Shown here piece after piece: positions 19,201-30,775 of a stretch of 36,000 nt of DNA. Under the pieces are notes generated by a model. It saw only the letters and a list, made by a program, of their open reading frames with translations. It ran no database searches and was not told the DNA's origin. Location of the stretch: the NCBI GenBank assembly GCA_009760855.2, contig WPIO01000068.1, positions 794,001 through 830,000 on the forward strand, read 5' to 3'. The first letter of the stretch is position 1; every line of letters starts with the position of its first letter. The stretch is from Cristatella mucedo (lineage: Eukaryota; Bryozoa; Phylactolaemata; Cristatellidae). The translations under genes were made by a program, and so were the position numbers.

Positions 19201-20150
19201 AGTCTCATTTTCACTGCATCAGTGAGGGTATCGAGGCTGTCGGTTAAGTCTGGATGCAGCTCAAGAAGAACTGCATCCCAAACACATTTTGAAAGTTTGT
19301 CGATCTTAATACTTGTTAAGCTATGTCGCTGGACAAGTTCGACATTACCCTGTATGTACATGTTAGTAGGAACAGTAAGCGAGACCAAACAATGGGTCCG
19401 AGAGGGTCAGCGGGCACCCCACAAAGTTGGTAGGAAAGACGTCCTTAGGGATCACTAGATCTAGGATATGGCCACCGAAGTGGTTGGTGTGATCAACGTG
19501 TTGGAGCAAACAAAAATTCTTCAGACAGTCAAGCAATGAGCAGACCTGGGGGTTGTCAACATGAATTTTGAAATCTGCGGCACTCAGTGACGGCTTTTAT
19601 ACGTCAACGTTTTAGCTAGCAGCTCCAAAAACTCCTCTATAAACAAGTTTAGACAGCCAACAAAAGGTTGGTAAATCACAACAGTGAGTGGCACCGTCTT
19701 CGATGAGGACCTGATTGCAACTAATTCAAACGACGGCCCCTGCAAAAAATGGTACATCTTATAGCCAACCGATTTACGAACAACAATTGCATCAACCTTG
19801 TAAGAACGCACGGAATGAAAGAATGAGAACGCGGGTGGGTTGGTCTCAGAAATACACCTACTGCAACAAGGCGTCATCCAAGTTTCTGTAAGCAGAAATG
19901 CATCTATGTTCTCCTGGACCACCTGATCTTGGATAAGTAACCCCTTGGTTTTTAGGGAGAGGACATGTGGCAGGCGGAATTTAAGGGGCTGTCCAACCAC
20001 TGGGCGACACCAATATATTGGCTTGCATTCAAGTCGGCTTGTAGCCGGCCTGACGGACGCAGCCTCTTCGAATTTGAATTGGAGCTTTGCAATGGTGCCG
20101 GTCGATGTTTCACAACATGCTGAGGCACGGCAGGTGAACAAATACTGCAA
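16290..20150 (-). mobile_element. LINE A long copy (endonuclease, RT, 3' UTR), defective
   Basis: Read on the minus strand. An APE-type endonuclease region at about 19960-19580 has SLKTKGLLIQDQVV and LLTETWM. A degenerate GDFN-like box follows (FKIHVDN, HILDLVIP), then a linker (KRALDKYAP), then RT with NVISLASGYVPEPFKKA-type residues near 17800-17700. AAFDNIDHQVFLKGL is at about 17400, the catalytic FYVDDTQLY at about 17196-17170, and MVANFLKAN follows. The C-terminus and 3' UTR run down to the hairpin at about 16320. Many stops and frameshifts; about 3.9 kb of an expected 4-5 kb. The 5' end is uncertain. Confidence 0.88.
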
Positions 20151-21839
20151 CGACTAGAATTCAGAGCTTTAAACTTTCGGATCGTGGTTCGATAGCTGAG
20201 CTGTTTATAGGGCGAATGCAGGATGCAGGGAGGTTCTCACTACCCACCGGAAAAGGCCCTCCAGCAGCTATCATATAATGGCGACATCGAACCATCTGCT
20301 AAGGAGGTCCTGTTTTATGTAGCATTCGTCGACACGCTTCTTATTGCAAGCCTCCGCTTGTCAGCAAGAAGTGGTTTGATGTGGCAACGGCTACGTGCGG
20401 GATTTGTACTCCCGTACTGTTGAAAGATATCAAGGGAGTGGTGCGAAATTTAGAGGGTATGGCTGTTTAGGTACACTGCATAAAATTATGAAGAAGCACT
20501 GGAAAAATTATCTTCAAGTCTCACTAACTTTAGTTTACATTGTAATGAGTTGCTAAACATTTAATTTGAATAGAGAAGAAGAGGCCTTACCAGTGTCACG
20601 TTTGCAGGATTCCTTACGATATGCCTTTGCACCTTATAAGACCGCTTGGGACGAATTTTAAATGGCCAGTGGTCATTTTAGTCTGGGAGAAAATGAATAA
20701 TGAGCAAACAGTTAGCAAAGCTCAATAGACATAAGGCGTAAAGGAATTTGAGAGAATAACTGGCTAATTGGATTGTTAAGAGATCTCTGCAAGAGACACC
20801 TGGGGGGATCATATTCCTGTCCCCTTCTATCTTACAGACGAAGAACGCTTTGAAAAGCTCATCTATGTAATCTTTGGGGTCACTGGGCATTGTAATTGCT
20901 TAGGAGTACTTGAGGACATAATATAAAGCAGAAATCTACATTTCAGAGTAATTTATTAACGATTATAAACCACTCCTGTAACATTATGACAGCATGCTGT
21001 GAGACGGTTTGACGTGCTTCATTCGCAGGAGGCAGTAAACCTCCTAAAAAAGATATTGAGTTCTGTAAGGCTGCTTTTCCTTCATTCTTATTATTATTTT
21101 TATTATATGACCTACAGTAACCTTAAAATTCCGATTTTGTAACTACGAGCACGAATATTGTTGGTATTTTTGTCTATGTTTATATATTTCTGGCTCTTAT
21201 TATGTATGCTGTAAATCGAACGATGTCTCAGCTTCGGTGCACTGAGCAAGCTTACAGGCAATCCTTGTCAGTTGCAGAATTCATTCGAAAACCAAAGTTC
21301 TTGTGAACATCATATCCCACAACCTGTGCAGCTAAGATCGGTATAGAGTTGAATAATTTCTTTTACCGCAATGCATAAGAATTTACGTGCCTATTGAAAT
21401 GTGAACGCTCATTACTTGGGGCTAGTGGGTCTCTGAGGCCGGAGGCTGCATTAGCTACGCAAGCGGCTAATAGCCTGTATATCAGTTATGATCGCACATA
21501 CCTTTAATTGCTTCGTTTTCTTAGTTCTAATACGTTCCTAGATTTTGTTGTGGTTAATAAGATCTGTGAACTATGTATTGATAAAAAACCGCTCCAGACT
21601 AGCCACAGGGTGCCAGGGCCACGAGCTGAGACGTCATTTGGCTGGAGCTCCGAGCTGAGTTCAGGCTTGCTTGGCTTTCCTAGCATTCTGTGGAATTAGT
21701 CAGTATGTTAACCCTCAAGCTTCACTGTGAATCTCTCTTAGTGTCAGCGAGCCTTTAATAACTCATTCAACCCAAATTAACGCACGTCTTTGGAATCCTA
21801 GTTCATTTAGTAAAAATCCCTAATAATAAGCGACCGTAT
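20151..21839. other. Unassigned stretch
   Basis: No supported exon or element. It could include 5' UTR of the two flanking LINE A copies, which point away from each other, but no alignable block was found. Confidence 0.5.
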
Positions 21840-22560
21840 TCCTGAAAAAACGCCTCCATCTAATCTCCTTGACTGAAACTTCGCTAGAATCATTAAATTG
21901 CCCAAAAATTAAACACGCTACCGCGGCTGGTTTCTCTTCCTTTCTGACCCTCAGATCAATCAAGATCAGAGGTAGAGTTGTTATCATCACGCATTCTAAC
22001 TTTGACCTCGAGACTTTTACAGTACTCTCAGCCCAGTCTTTAAATTTATTATCTTGATTTAACCCAAAAACAAGCTACTGGTGGTGGCAGTAGTCTACCG
22101 CCCACCAGGTACCAAGGCGTCTTTTTCTCAGATACATCTTATCTCATTTCGAATCTGTGAGCAAGAATTTGATCTTTCCTCATTGTGGGTGATTCCGACG
22201 TTCGTTTTAATCGCTCATCTGACCCCTTTAGTAATGAATTTTGTGCTCTGCTTGATTTTTCATCACTTGTGGATCATTTGCAGGGCCCTACTCACATCAA
22301 GGGTCACACACTCGACCAAATTTTCTTATACAACTGCACTTTGTCTTCACGAATTATAACTAAATCCTGCTCATCTGACCACATGCAGATCTCATTGGGC
22401 CTACAATGTGTGCTCTCCTCCTCCTCGTCTAAAATCCCCTGCATATCAGGAAACATCAACACCCTTGACATTGACGCTGTTCGTGCGAGAATATCTGCTT
22501 TGTCTCTGCTGCTCAATCCTTCTTACGACCTGTCATCTTTATTAGATTACTACGACACGA

Positions 22561-23372
22561 CACTACCTGACACGCTCGACGAGTTTGCACTGCTGACTAA
22601 ACACACTGTGTTCTCTCGCTCATCTCGCCTATGGTTTACCACTGACATTGACCAACCGATGTCAACTAAGGACAAGCTTGAAAAAATGTTCCAACGGATT
22701 CAGAGCAATGTTCTTACGCTGACCCACAAGGCCCGTCACGTGTTGGCTCCTTCGTACCTAGTTTAACTGCTGCATCAGTTTCAGCCTGCTCGCGCCCTCA
22801 GGTCCTGTGTGGACAATAAATTAGCTGTCCCATTCCTCCGCTTAAACACCGTTGGCGACAGAAGCTTAAGCTCTGCAGGTCTGAGACTGTGGAACTCGCT
22901 TCCACAATTCTTAGGCAAGGACTACAACTCTCCTACTGCCGACTATGGCTGACCCTTTTCAACGGTTCTGAGCTGCTACTTCCATGCTACTCACTACGTC
23001 AACTGCTCTCCCAACTCTTCTATGCTTCCCACTTTCCCTTTGTTTCGTGAGACAAAGTATGTTGGCTACCGAATGCGTACCGAGAGCCACATGGGCTTTG
23101 AGTGCGCTATACAAAACTCTTCTTCTTAACACCCACATGGTCTTTATGGCTTTGTGGAGTTGCAGGCGAAGATATATTACATTACATTAAACCACTCCCA
23201 GGCCAGCTCCTTGCCTACTGATCCTTGTGGTGATCTATCAGACACTACCTGACACGCTCGACGAGTTTGCACTGCTGACTAATCACACTGGGCTCTCTCA
23301 CTCATCTCGCCTACGGTATACCACTGACATTGAGCTACCGATGTATACTAAAGACAAGCTTGAAAAAATATG
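22561..23372 (+). repeat. About 130-bp direct duplication of LINE A flanking LINE B
   Basis: CACTACCTGACACGCTCGAC to GACAAGCTTGAAAAAAT occurs at 22561-22690 and 23243-23372 (682-bp offset), with roughly 90% identity. In addition 23193-23241 (CCACTCCCAGGCCAGCTCCT) repeats 23497-23549. These duplications bracket the LINE B segment. Confidence 0.85.
22690..23195 (+). mobile_element. LINE B 3' end lying inside LINE A
   Basis: LTLTHKARHVLAPSYL, FQPARALRSCVDNKLAVPF, GLRLWNSLPQFL, ETKYVGYRMRTES, then ATTACATTACATTA as the tail. Strongly similar to the minus-strand copy at 31371-31865. One in-frame stop after SYLV and another near TADYG. Confidence 0.9.
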
Positions 23373-25479
23373 CACAATATCAAGACTGACTGGCATATCA
23401 GCGCTACTGCAGATCGTACCAATCAATCCTAACAAGGGCCAAATCTAGCGATGCAAACTCGAAAAATGCTGATGTCGACGATCTAACATCTCCTAAACCA
23501 CTTCCAGGTCAGCTCCTTACCCAATGATCCTTGTGATGATCTAGCTGATCGCTTTTCTAGCTTCTTCGTTAACAAGATGGACAGATCTGTAATTAAACCC
23601 CTAAGATAGCAGCACCCTCCTGTAATCCTGCTCCTCAATTTCATAAAGCGATTCAATATTTACATTCAGGAGGTCGCTTGCAGCTTCGTCCTGAAGTTCA
23701 TGTCCCAAGCAAAGAAGGCAACAGGTCCTGTGGACCCTGTTCCCTCTGTGCTGCTTCTAAGATGCATTGATCTGCAGCTTCCATGCATAACTAACATCGT
23801 AAATGTGTCATCAGCTTTAAGTGATGTCCTAACAACTTTCAAAAAGTCTGTGGTCAGGCCGCTACTCAAGAAAACAACACTAGGCCAAGAGAACTAGTGC
23901 AACTTCCGTCCAGTATGCCTTCTAGCATTCCTATCGGAGAAACTCGAACGAGTCGCGGCAGATCAGCTGAACTCACTAATCGAGTCTTTAAACCTCGCTA
24001 TGAAGTTGCAGTTGGTTCTAGAGCCAATCCCTCCAAAGTCAGTAACGTTTCAGGTGTAGAACAAATTACTTTGATATGCATGCTTAGGTAGACTATCTCT
24101 TCTTGTTTTGCTCGACCTTTCAGAAGCTTTTGATATAACCAATCACCAAGTCATTTTTGAGAGCCTCTCATCTCGCTTGGCGTAACTGACACACATTGCA
24201 ATGGTTCCGGTCTTAACTACGTTGAAGACTACAGAGTAATGATCGGAATGGACTATCGTTATCCGATGAACCTCTGAAATGTGGTGCACCTCAGGGATCT
24301 GTGCTTGGTTCAGTTGTTTTCATGGTTTACACTCTCCCTCGTGCCGTTTTGATTGCCAAGCACAATCTATGCTTTCATTTCTAGGCATGACGCTCAGTTG
24401 TATCTTTTATTTGATCCCTTCTAACCTTCGTGCACGTCACATTCTCCTTACACCCATGCTTCGCGTACTAATGACATCAGCACACTTATGGCAGCAAACA
24501 TTCTTAATTTGAATAATGATAAAAATGAACTTACTGGTTATGGGAAAATTTTGATTCAGTAATTGGAAAGGTTAACACTGAAACTTCGCTCCGTCAGCAT
24601 ACCTCGTATGGAATCTGCACGAAAACTATATGTCATGTTCCAATGCGACCTGCCATTACACGACCTCATGAGCTCCACAGTCGAATTTGCCTACGTTCAG
24701 CTAATTAACATGGCCAAAATTCGGACTTTCTTAGGTAGGGTAGCCATATCAAAATTCGTTTACGAATAAGTTACATCCCATCTCGACTTGTGTAACTCAC
24801 TGCTTGCTGGTCTACCGGCCGTGCGCTCAGGCTCTAAGAGCTGGTGCAAAACTCTGCAGCTAGGCTTGTCTGTTATGAGCATTACAATTACCACATTAAA
24901 CCACTTCTCGCCGACCTGCGTTGGCTCTGAGTCAAGCAAAGGATTGACTTCAAGACCTTGTCCCTTTCTTTCAGGTCCCTTCATTGTCTGGCTCCAGCCT
25001 ATCTATCAGATCTACTCCCGTATCAGGCTAAGCATCGTAAAGCCTGCTTTCCGGAATCTAACTGTAACTATAGTTCATATAAACCTCAAAGCCTGTGAAG
25101 ACCATGCCATTATTTCGTATGCTGATAAAGCTTTGAACTCACTCTCGACTTATGTCACGATATCTTCCGACTTGTCCAAATTTAAAAAGAAACTGTAAAT
25201 GCAACTATTATGACAGCATTTACTGGCTCCCTGTGATTCTTCCTCCGTGTGCATATGTTTACTGACACTTTGCATGCTGCTACTTAACATACTTACATGT
25301 TGACTCTGTGCATGTCACCACTAACCACACTATTCCTGTCGTTTTCTGAGGATTTTTTCTGAGCATTAAACATTTAATTGTGCCTCCTTTTCAGCAATTG
25401 TAAAGTACCCAGAAAGAGATTGAGTTATCTGAAGGCGCTATATCAAATGAACTATCATTATTATTAGTAGTATTATTAT

Positions 25480-26029
25480 CATCGGGGCTGACCTGTCGTT
25501 TAGCAGTAAGTACAAAACTCATTGCGGACAGTGGCTAGTGGAAGCATTGCGTTCAGGAGTGAAGGTAAGTGGCTAGGTCATGTACATAAAAGGTGCAAAT
25601 CAGCTGCACTAGCTTGTTAACACTATTACAAAAGGTCTCAGACACTGAAAACACGCTTGAAAAATCAGATTAGATTAATTAGAAAGATAGTTATAAAAAC
25701 CGTATAGTGTGAAAACAGGGCAATATCAAGCACAAAGAACGGGGAAAGTCAAAACAGATAGAGAACACGTCATGATTGCTGGCAGGTTGACAATAAAAAC
25801 ACACTACAATTGGCAAATTGCCAATAGATGAATGGAGGTAAATATTCGATAGATGTTTAGCAGAAAAAAGAGAAAGATGAACCGAATGAAGTTGGAGGCG
25901 GCAGCAGCTACTCCTATATCATTTTTGGGAAGCTGTCTTGGTTTGAAAATAAAAAGCAAGAAAGCTTCTGGGTTAGCATTGATATAAGCTCAGCGATTCG
26001 CCGATGATATTAGTCTGGTCTCAGTAATA
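25480..26029. other. Unassigned stretch between LINE A copies
   Basis: No family recognised. It may include decayed 5' parts of the LINE A copy that follows. Confidence 0.45.
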
Positions 26030-26234
26030 GCTGTAATGCCAAGTGAGTCGTCAAATATTACAATCGAATCTCAATGAGAGACTCCCGAGTATTAATGTGA
26101 ACGGAAAACGATTAACTGAGGAACCACTGTATATCCTACCTCAGGGCTCTGTGCTTTGTATACTTCTTTTCACGATTCATACTCTCCCTTTTGCCGATGT
26201 TCTTGTAGCTGAGTTCCCTGGGCGCTAGCCTATT

Positions 26235-26735
26235 TCAGCTACGGCTCCCTACTGTCTATGCCCATTGTTGGTCGTTACGCTGGGGTATCCGGCAATATTA
26301 GTTCAATGGTGATCGATCGGGAACACAACACTATATAATTCACACGGACGCGCCATACAAAGGGGGACAAGACAAGTCTACAGAGAGGATCCTACACAAA
26401 TTAAACTATAAGGGGTGCTGGATAGCGCTGCAAGCTAAGGCAAACTTGTCAGTTGCTCAATCGACTTCTGGAGTCCTGCTGTTGCATCGGATCCATCACA
26501 ATACTATAGGCATACGCCAGAGTGAAAGACTCGGCTAGCTGAGTAACTGTTTGTAAAGACATAGTCGACGTCATCCCATACGAGAGCTTCCGTCGATAGA
26601 GGGAGAGCATGTTGTCCCAGGTTCCGGTCCTCGTGTCTGAGGGAGCTGACCCCAGGCGTTACCCTTCCGACGGAATGCGACGGAAGGCTCGACATATCAA
26701 CTGTTAGTGGCTCCGCCTACACTAGGGTACAGTTT
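26235..26735. mobile_element. Unidentified 0.5-kb insertion in LINE A
   Basis: Alignment of the flanks to the other long A copies shows about 500 bp that does not belong, between PFADV and FADNTH. It is more GC-rich than the LINE. Near the right edge AACTGTTAGTGGCTCCGCC reads, on the minus strand, like a known style of LTR terminus (GGCGGAGCCACTAACA), so a solo LTR or LTR fragment is possible. No clear target duplication. Confidence 0.45.
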
Positions 26736-26810
26736 TACTAGTCACATCCTAAGCTTTAAATTGTTTGCAGATAACACTCATTTTTATCTATGCTATGATC
26801 CCACCCATCG

Positions 26811-26970
26811 GTGAGCCGTAATGGCACACTAGGTAAGGCGGTTGCTTTCATGACCCCAGCCCTGAGGTCGTGGGTTCAATTCCTGTGGTTGGCGATCCTT
26901 TATCGCCAATGCAAGCGGTGGTGATAGCCATAAAGGCTCTTCTGTTGCTATACAAAAAGAGGCTGTTTAA
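26811..26970 (+). mobile_element. tRNA-derived SINE nested in LINE A
   Basis: GTGAGCCGTAATGGCACACT begins the tRNA-like head; A-box-like TGGCACACTAGG (26822) and B box GGGTTCAATTCC (26872-26883) are spaced as in a tRNA. The body GCGGTGGTGATAGCCATAAA and TTGCTATACAAAAAGAGGC matches 29401-29558 in reverse. Confidence 0.88.
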
Positions 26971-28022
26971 TCAGCTAGGATCCCTCCAGTACCTCAAATT
27001 CTCGAAATTCTCTAGCTGCATGTATGAATGACCTCCTCACATGGATGGCAGCAAACTTTCTTAAACTGAATGAGGATAAAATCGACTTGCAATAACGAGA
27101 AACCAAGTTTCATTGAGATATTAGAAAACCTAAAGCTACAATTTAGCTGTCTGTGTATCTCCGGTTGAATCTGCACACAATCTATGTGTACTCTTTCAAA
27201 TGGACCTTTCATTAGACGGCCTCCTTAGCTCAACAATCAAATCTGCCTACTTTCAGCTACGTAATGAATATTGTAAAAATTTGGATTTGCTTGCACATGG
27301 AGACTGCCTCTAAATTGATAAGTGCATTTTTTGAAGTCCCGTTTTGACCTCTGCAACTCACTACTTGCTGGTCTGCCCACCTGTGCAATCAGGCGCTTAA
27401 AGCTTCTGCAAAACTCTGCAGCTAAGCTTTTCTGTCAGGAACGTCACAGTTGCCAAATCTCACCACTTCTCACAGCCCTGCACTGGCTCCCAGTCAAGCA
27501 AAGGCATCAACTTTAAGGTTCCGTCACTCACTTTTACGTCCCGTCATTGTTTGGCTCCAGCCTACCTAATAGGTCTCCCCCACCAATCTAAGCTTCGTAC
27601 CCCCACTTTCATCTAATCGTTAACGAATCTAATCGTTAACGTATACGTCGTAAGAGCCTCAAATCCTTTGGGGAAATTGGTTTTATTACGTATGCTTACA
27701 TTGCCTCGAACTCACTTCCGAATTGCGTCATGACTTCTCCTGACTTGACATCTAAAATAAATATTAAAACGTTTCCATTTGTGAGAGCGTTTGGTGTGTC
27801 CATGTGATTCTTTCTTTGCTTGTGCGTGCTGACATTGTGAGTGCTGCCACAAATATGCTTGTATCCTGGCTGTGTTGGTATCAGCTCTAACGATCTTATG
27901 CTTGTTGTCATCGAGAATTCTACCACTAACCATTCAATCGTTCTACTTAGCAGCAATTACTAAATGTCTAAAAAGATATTTATTTCTCTGAAGGTGCTAT
28001 TGTACATCTATTATTATTAATA

Positions 28023-28849
28023 TTATGCTATAAACGATGCATTTACATAGCACCCCAGTAAAACTAAATGCATTTTCTAACGGAACAGCCTATCAGCTGG
28101 AATATATTGATAGATGCTGAGCTTCAGTTTCCTAGCTTAATGCTTTGAGTTTTCGAAGCAGACAGTATGAGAAAATTGGATTAAATTGCTTTACTTTAAA
28201 TTCGGCCAAATCAAGTGACGGCGCGATGTCAGTGACGAGAGAGTTCCTGGAATTAGCTGAGAAATTTGGGCTGTCAGATACATTTTAGCTTGCTACACAT
28301 GCAGGAACGGGTTTCGTAAGGAATAGATGAATCAAGATAATAAAGCGACGGAAAATTAAGACGCGGAACCACTGAAAGAAGTCAATGCAACGCTCGGCTT
28401 TCCGACGTTTGGTCGTGAGCAAATGCACATCACAGTTAAGTGATGTAATGTAGGAACTGCGAAGTTTACAATAGCTAAGCCTAGCTGTTCATTTTTGTAC
28501 ATTACGATTGCGTTTTATTCTGACATACTGGATATGCGTGATATGCTGGAATATTTGAGAGCAGAAAATAACTTTAGTCTCTATTGCAACAAACGCTAGC
28601 ACTCATTGTGCCGCTGAAATATTAATGAGCACGCCCAAACATCAATGATATTGAAACACGTGTGCGCAAAGATATCAAAAGAATTTGTACTCGCCTTCCT
28701 AGCAATTATCGGAACCGCTTAAAAACTGCTGACTGGTCCCTCAGTCCTATTCTAGTGAAGTGGTGCCGACATTTAATGAACCAGGTAATAGGTTCGAGTC
28801 CAGTAGCGTCCTATATTGTCAGCCACCAGTAGCGTGACACTTGGGAAGG
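28023..28849. other. Mostly unassigned stretch with a tRNA-like remnant
   Basis: 28023-28740 shows nothing recognisable. 28751-28811 has TAGTGAAGTGGTGCCGAC and GGTTCGAGTCC, resembling A and B boxes of a tRNA or SINE head, but no full cloverleaf is evident. Confidence 0.35.
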
Positions 28850-29384
28850 CAGGTTATTGTAAATAAAGCATCAGATTGAGCTATAAATAAAGCTTCTGAT
28901 TGAGCTATCTTCTTTTCTTAAGCTATTTTAGCAAGCAAGCTACAAAGGTACAATAGCCATTTCGCTCAGTCATTGGCATTAAGTGCATCATACTTTCACT
29001 CCAGAGAGCTGCATCTGTTGTTCTGCTTTCTATAAGTAAAGGTGCAATAAGGCAGAACCGGTTTAATCGCCTTGATCAATCGATTCCGTGTGGGTAGATG
29101 GACAGCACGAGACTGTTTCTTCTTCTCGTGACTACTTGAAAAATTCCAACTATATCCCAACAGATAATTCTGATGGCAGTAACAGCCGAACAGCAGAACG
29201 TCTTATTCAAGAATTTTTGCAAATCAAATTCAAGCTGACTATGTCTCCATTAGGATAGCTTAGCAGTTTGCTTATTTGCAATGGCTCAAAAAGACGGTTA
29301 ATAGCTGGGATGAATAGTCTTTTTTGGTTAGCTAAGATTGATATATTTCAATAAAAAAAATGTCGTGCTAGCGTGAGCTAAAAT
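28850..29384 (+). repeat. Unknown 0.5-kb repeat, copy 1
   Basis: Matches 30154-30664 end to end at about 85-90% identity by eye, for example AGCTATTTTAGCAAGCA, CATCATACTTTCACTCCAGA and GATGGACAGCACGAGACTGT. It carries a perfect 24-bp register tandem (AAATAAAGC...GAGCTAT) at 28861-28908 that copy 2 lacks. No ORF or transposon signature recognised. Confidence 0.92.
28861..28908 (+). repeat. 24-bp tandem duplication
   Basis: AAATAAAGCATCAGATTGAG and AAATAAAGCTTCTGATTGAG, each followed by CTAT, sit head to tail. Confidence 0.95.
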
Positions 29385-29400
29385 AAAAAGTGGCTGATTT

Positions 29401-29558
29401 CAACAGCCTCCTTTGTATAGCGACAAAAGAGCCTTGATGGCTATCACCACCGCTTTCAGTGGCAATTAAAGATAGCCCATCACAGGATTTGAACCCACGA
29501 CCTCGGGGCCGAGGTCCTGAAAAGCTACCGCCTTACCTAGTGAGCCATTACGGCTCAC
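29401..29558 (-). mobile_element. tRNA-derived SINE, best-preserved copy
   Basis: Reverse complement starts GTGAGCCGTAATGGCTCACT, with A-box-like TGGCTCACTAGG, B box GGGTTCAAATCC, and the body GCGGTGGTGATAGCCATCAA ending in TATACAAAGGAGGCTGTTG. Highly similar to the 26811-26970 copy. Confidence 0.9.
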
Positions 29559-30153
29559 AAATAGTGGACAAGACAACAAAAATTTTACAATGCAGTTTGG
29601 TGGACAATCATTTCTTACTTTCTGACCACATTTCAATGCCTATTTCACCATGTTTACCATTAGCTGAACACAGGTAGATCTTACTCGGTCTGTAATTTAC
29701 ATGATACTAAGTAGCAAAATTTATTGGTAAATCACGAAATCCTACGGCTATTGACACTGGGGCTTTCTGTGAGAATTCATCTTTTTCACTCCTCCTAGAA
29801 AACGCCAACTCTAACTTGCATACAAACATACTAGAATATAAATTCGGATAAGACAATTTCCATGTTCGCCATCAGCATTTCCAGGTCCACCATCTCATTC
29901 GATCACTTCCAGACAGCACCTTTCCTAGGGATCCTAAGACTCGGTGGTCCGGTTAATGAACACACACCACTGTCACATGTTATCAATCACCTCCACACAT
30001 AAATCGTTCAGTCTAAGGTCGCGTCGTTGGCTTAACCGTCGGCATCACAGGAGAACGGTTCTGAGCACGTAAGGTAGAATATCTTCTATGAATCAGGAGC
30101 TGAGAGCTGTTGCTCCGCTCGATTCCGAGCGAAAGACCAAGTGCATTCTTAAC
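29559..30153. other. Unassigned spacer between the two 0.5-kb repeats
   Basis: No exon or element recognised. Confidence 0.55.
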
Positions 30154-30664
30154 AGGGTTATTGTAAACGAAGCTTCTGATTTAGCTACTATCTCTTTTTC
30201 TGAAACTATTTTAGCAAGCACGCTACAGAGGTACAATAGCCATTTCCCTCAGTCATTGGCAGTAAGTGCATCATACTTTCACTCCAGAGAGCTGCATCCC
30301 CTTTTCTACTTTCTATAGGTGCAATAAGGCAGAACCGATTTAATCGCCTTGATCAATCGATACCGTGGGGGTAGATGGACAGCACGAGACTGTTTTCTTC
30401 TACTCACGACTACTTTAAAAATTCCAACTTTATCCCAACAGACAATTCTAAAGGCAGTATCAGCCGCATAGCTGAACGTCAAATTCAAGAATTTTTGCAA
30501 GTCACATCTAAGCTGACTATGTCTCAATTAGAATAGTTTATAAGTTTTTTTTTATTTGCAATGGCTCAAAAACACGGTTAAAGGCCAGGGTGATTAGTCT
30601 TTTTTGGTTAGCTAAGATTGAAATATTTCAAAGGGAAAAGGTCGCAGTAGCGTGAACCAAAATG
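30154..30664 (+). repeat. Unknown 0.5-kb repeat, copy 2
   Basis: Second copy, same orientation, about 1.3 kb downstream. Right edge ends at GCGTGAACCAAAAT, immediately followed by a LINE B fragment; copy 1 is followed by a SINE. Short ORFs are not conserved between copies. Confidence 0.92.
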
Positions 30665-30775
30665 TCTGTAAGTCCACAAAGCCACAAATATTACGTCGGT
30701 ATTACGCAGGAAGGTTTCTTACACCTTTTTACTCAAAGCCTGAGCTGCTTTCGTTACAATTGCGTACCTCTATTA
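30663..30775 (-). mobile_element. LINE B 3' fragment
   Basis: TCTGTAAGTCCACAAAGCCA, TATTACGCAGGAAGGTTTCT and CTCAAAGCCTGAGCTGCTTT align with 31403-31495. Confidence 0.7.

Larger units (their letters stand above)
21840..25475 (+). mobile_element. LINE A long copy, rearranged and defective
   Basis: Endonuclease pieces (LTETSLE, VAVVYRPPGTKASFSQ) are at 21860-22140. A long frame at 22185-22690 has GDSDVRFNRSSDPFSNEF, GPTHIKGHTLDQIFL and TLDEFALLT. RT follows with KKATGPVDPVPSVLL, FKKSVVRPLLKK and LLDLSEAFDITNHQV at 23700-24160. The catalytic box near 24390 is destroyed by a stop and a frameshift. The C-terminus and 3' UTR end in a hairpin-like block and ATT repeats at 25400-25475. A LINE B 3' end and a local duplication interrupt it at 22690-23372. 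Confidence 0.88.
26030..28022 (+). mobile_element. LINE A RT-to-3'-end copy with two nested insertions
   Basis: RT pieces INVNGKRLTEEPLYILPQGS and FTIHTLPFADV (26085-26205). The strand resumes at about 26740 with KLFADNTHFYLCYDP, then LLTWMAANFLKLNEDK (27030-27085), the C-terminus (LAPAYL at about 27555) and a 3' UTR to an ATT-rich end at 28022. The catalytic Asp-Asp reads Asp-Asn. Interrupted by an unknown 0.5-kb block and by a SINE. Confidence 0.85.

Noticed and set aside
22185-22766. 193-codon ORF as a host gene
   Set aside because: Contains LINE endonuclease and linker motifs and is continuous with LINE A pieces on both sides.
26811-26900. Functional tRNA gene
   Set aside because: The same head recurs with a common non-tRNA body elsewhere, so it is a SINE.
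28751-28811. Functional tRNA gene
   Set aside because: A- and B-box-like motifs only; no acceptor stem or full cloverleaf could be paired.
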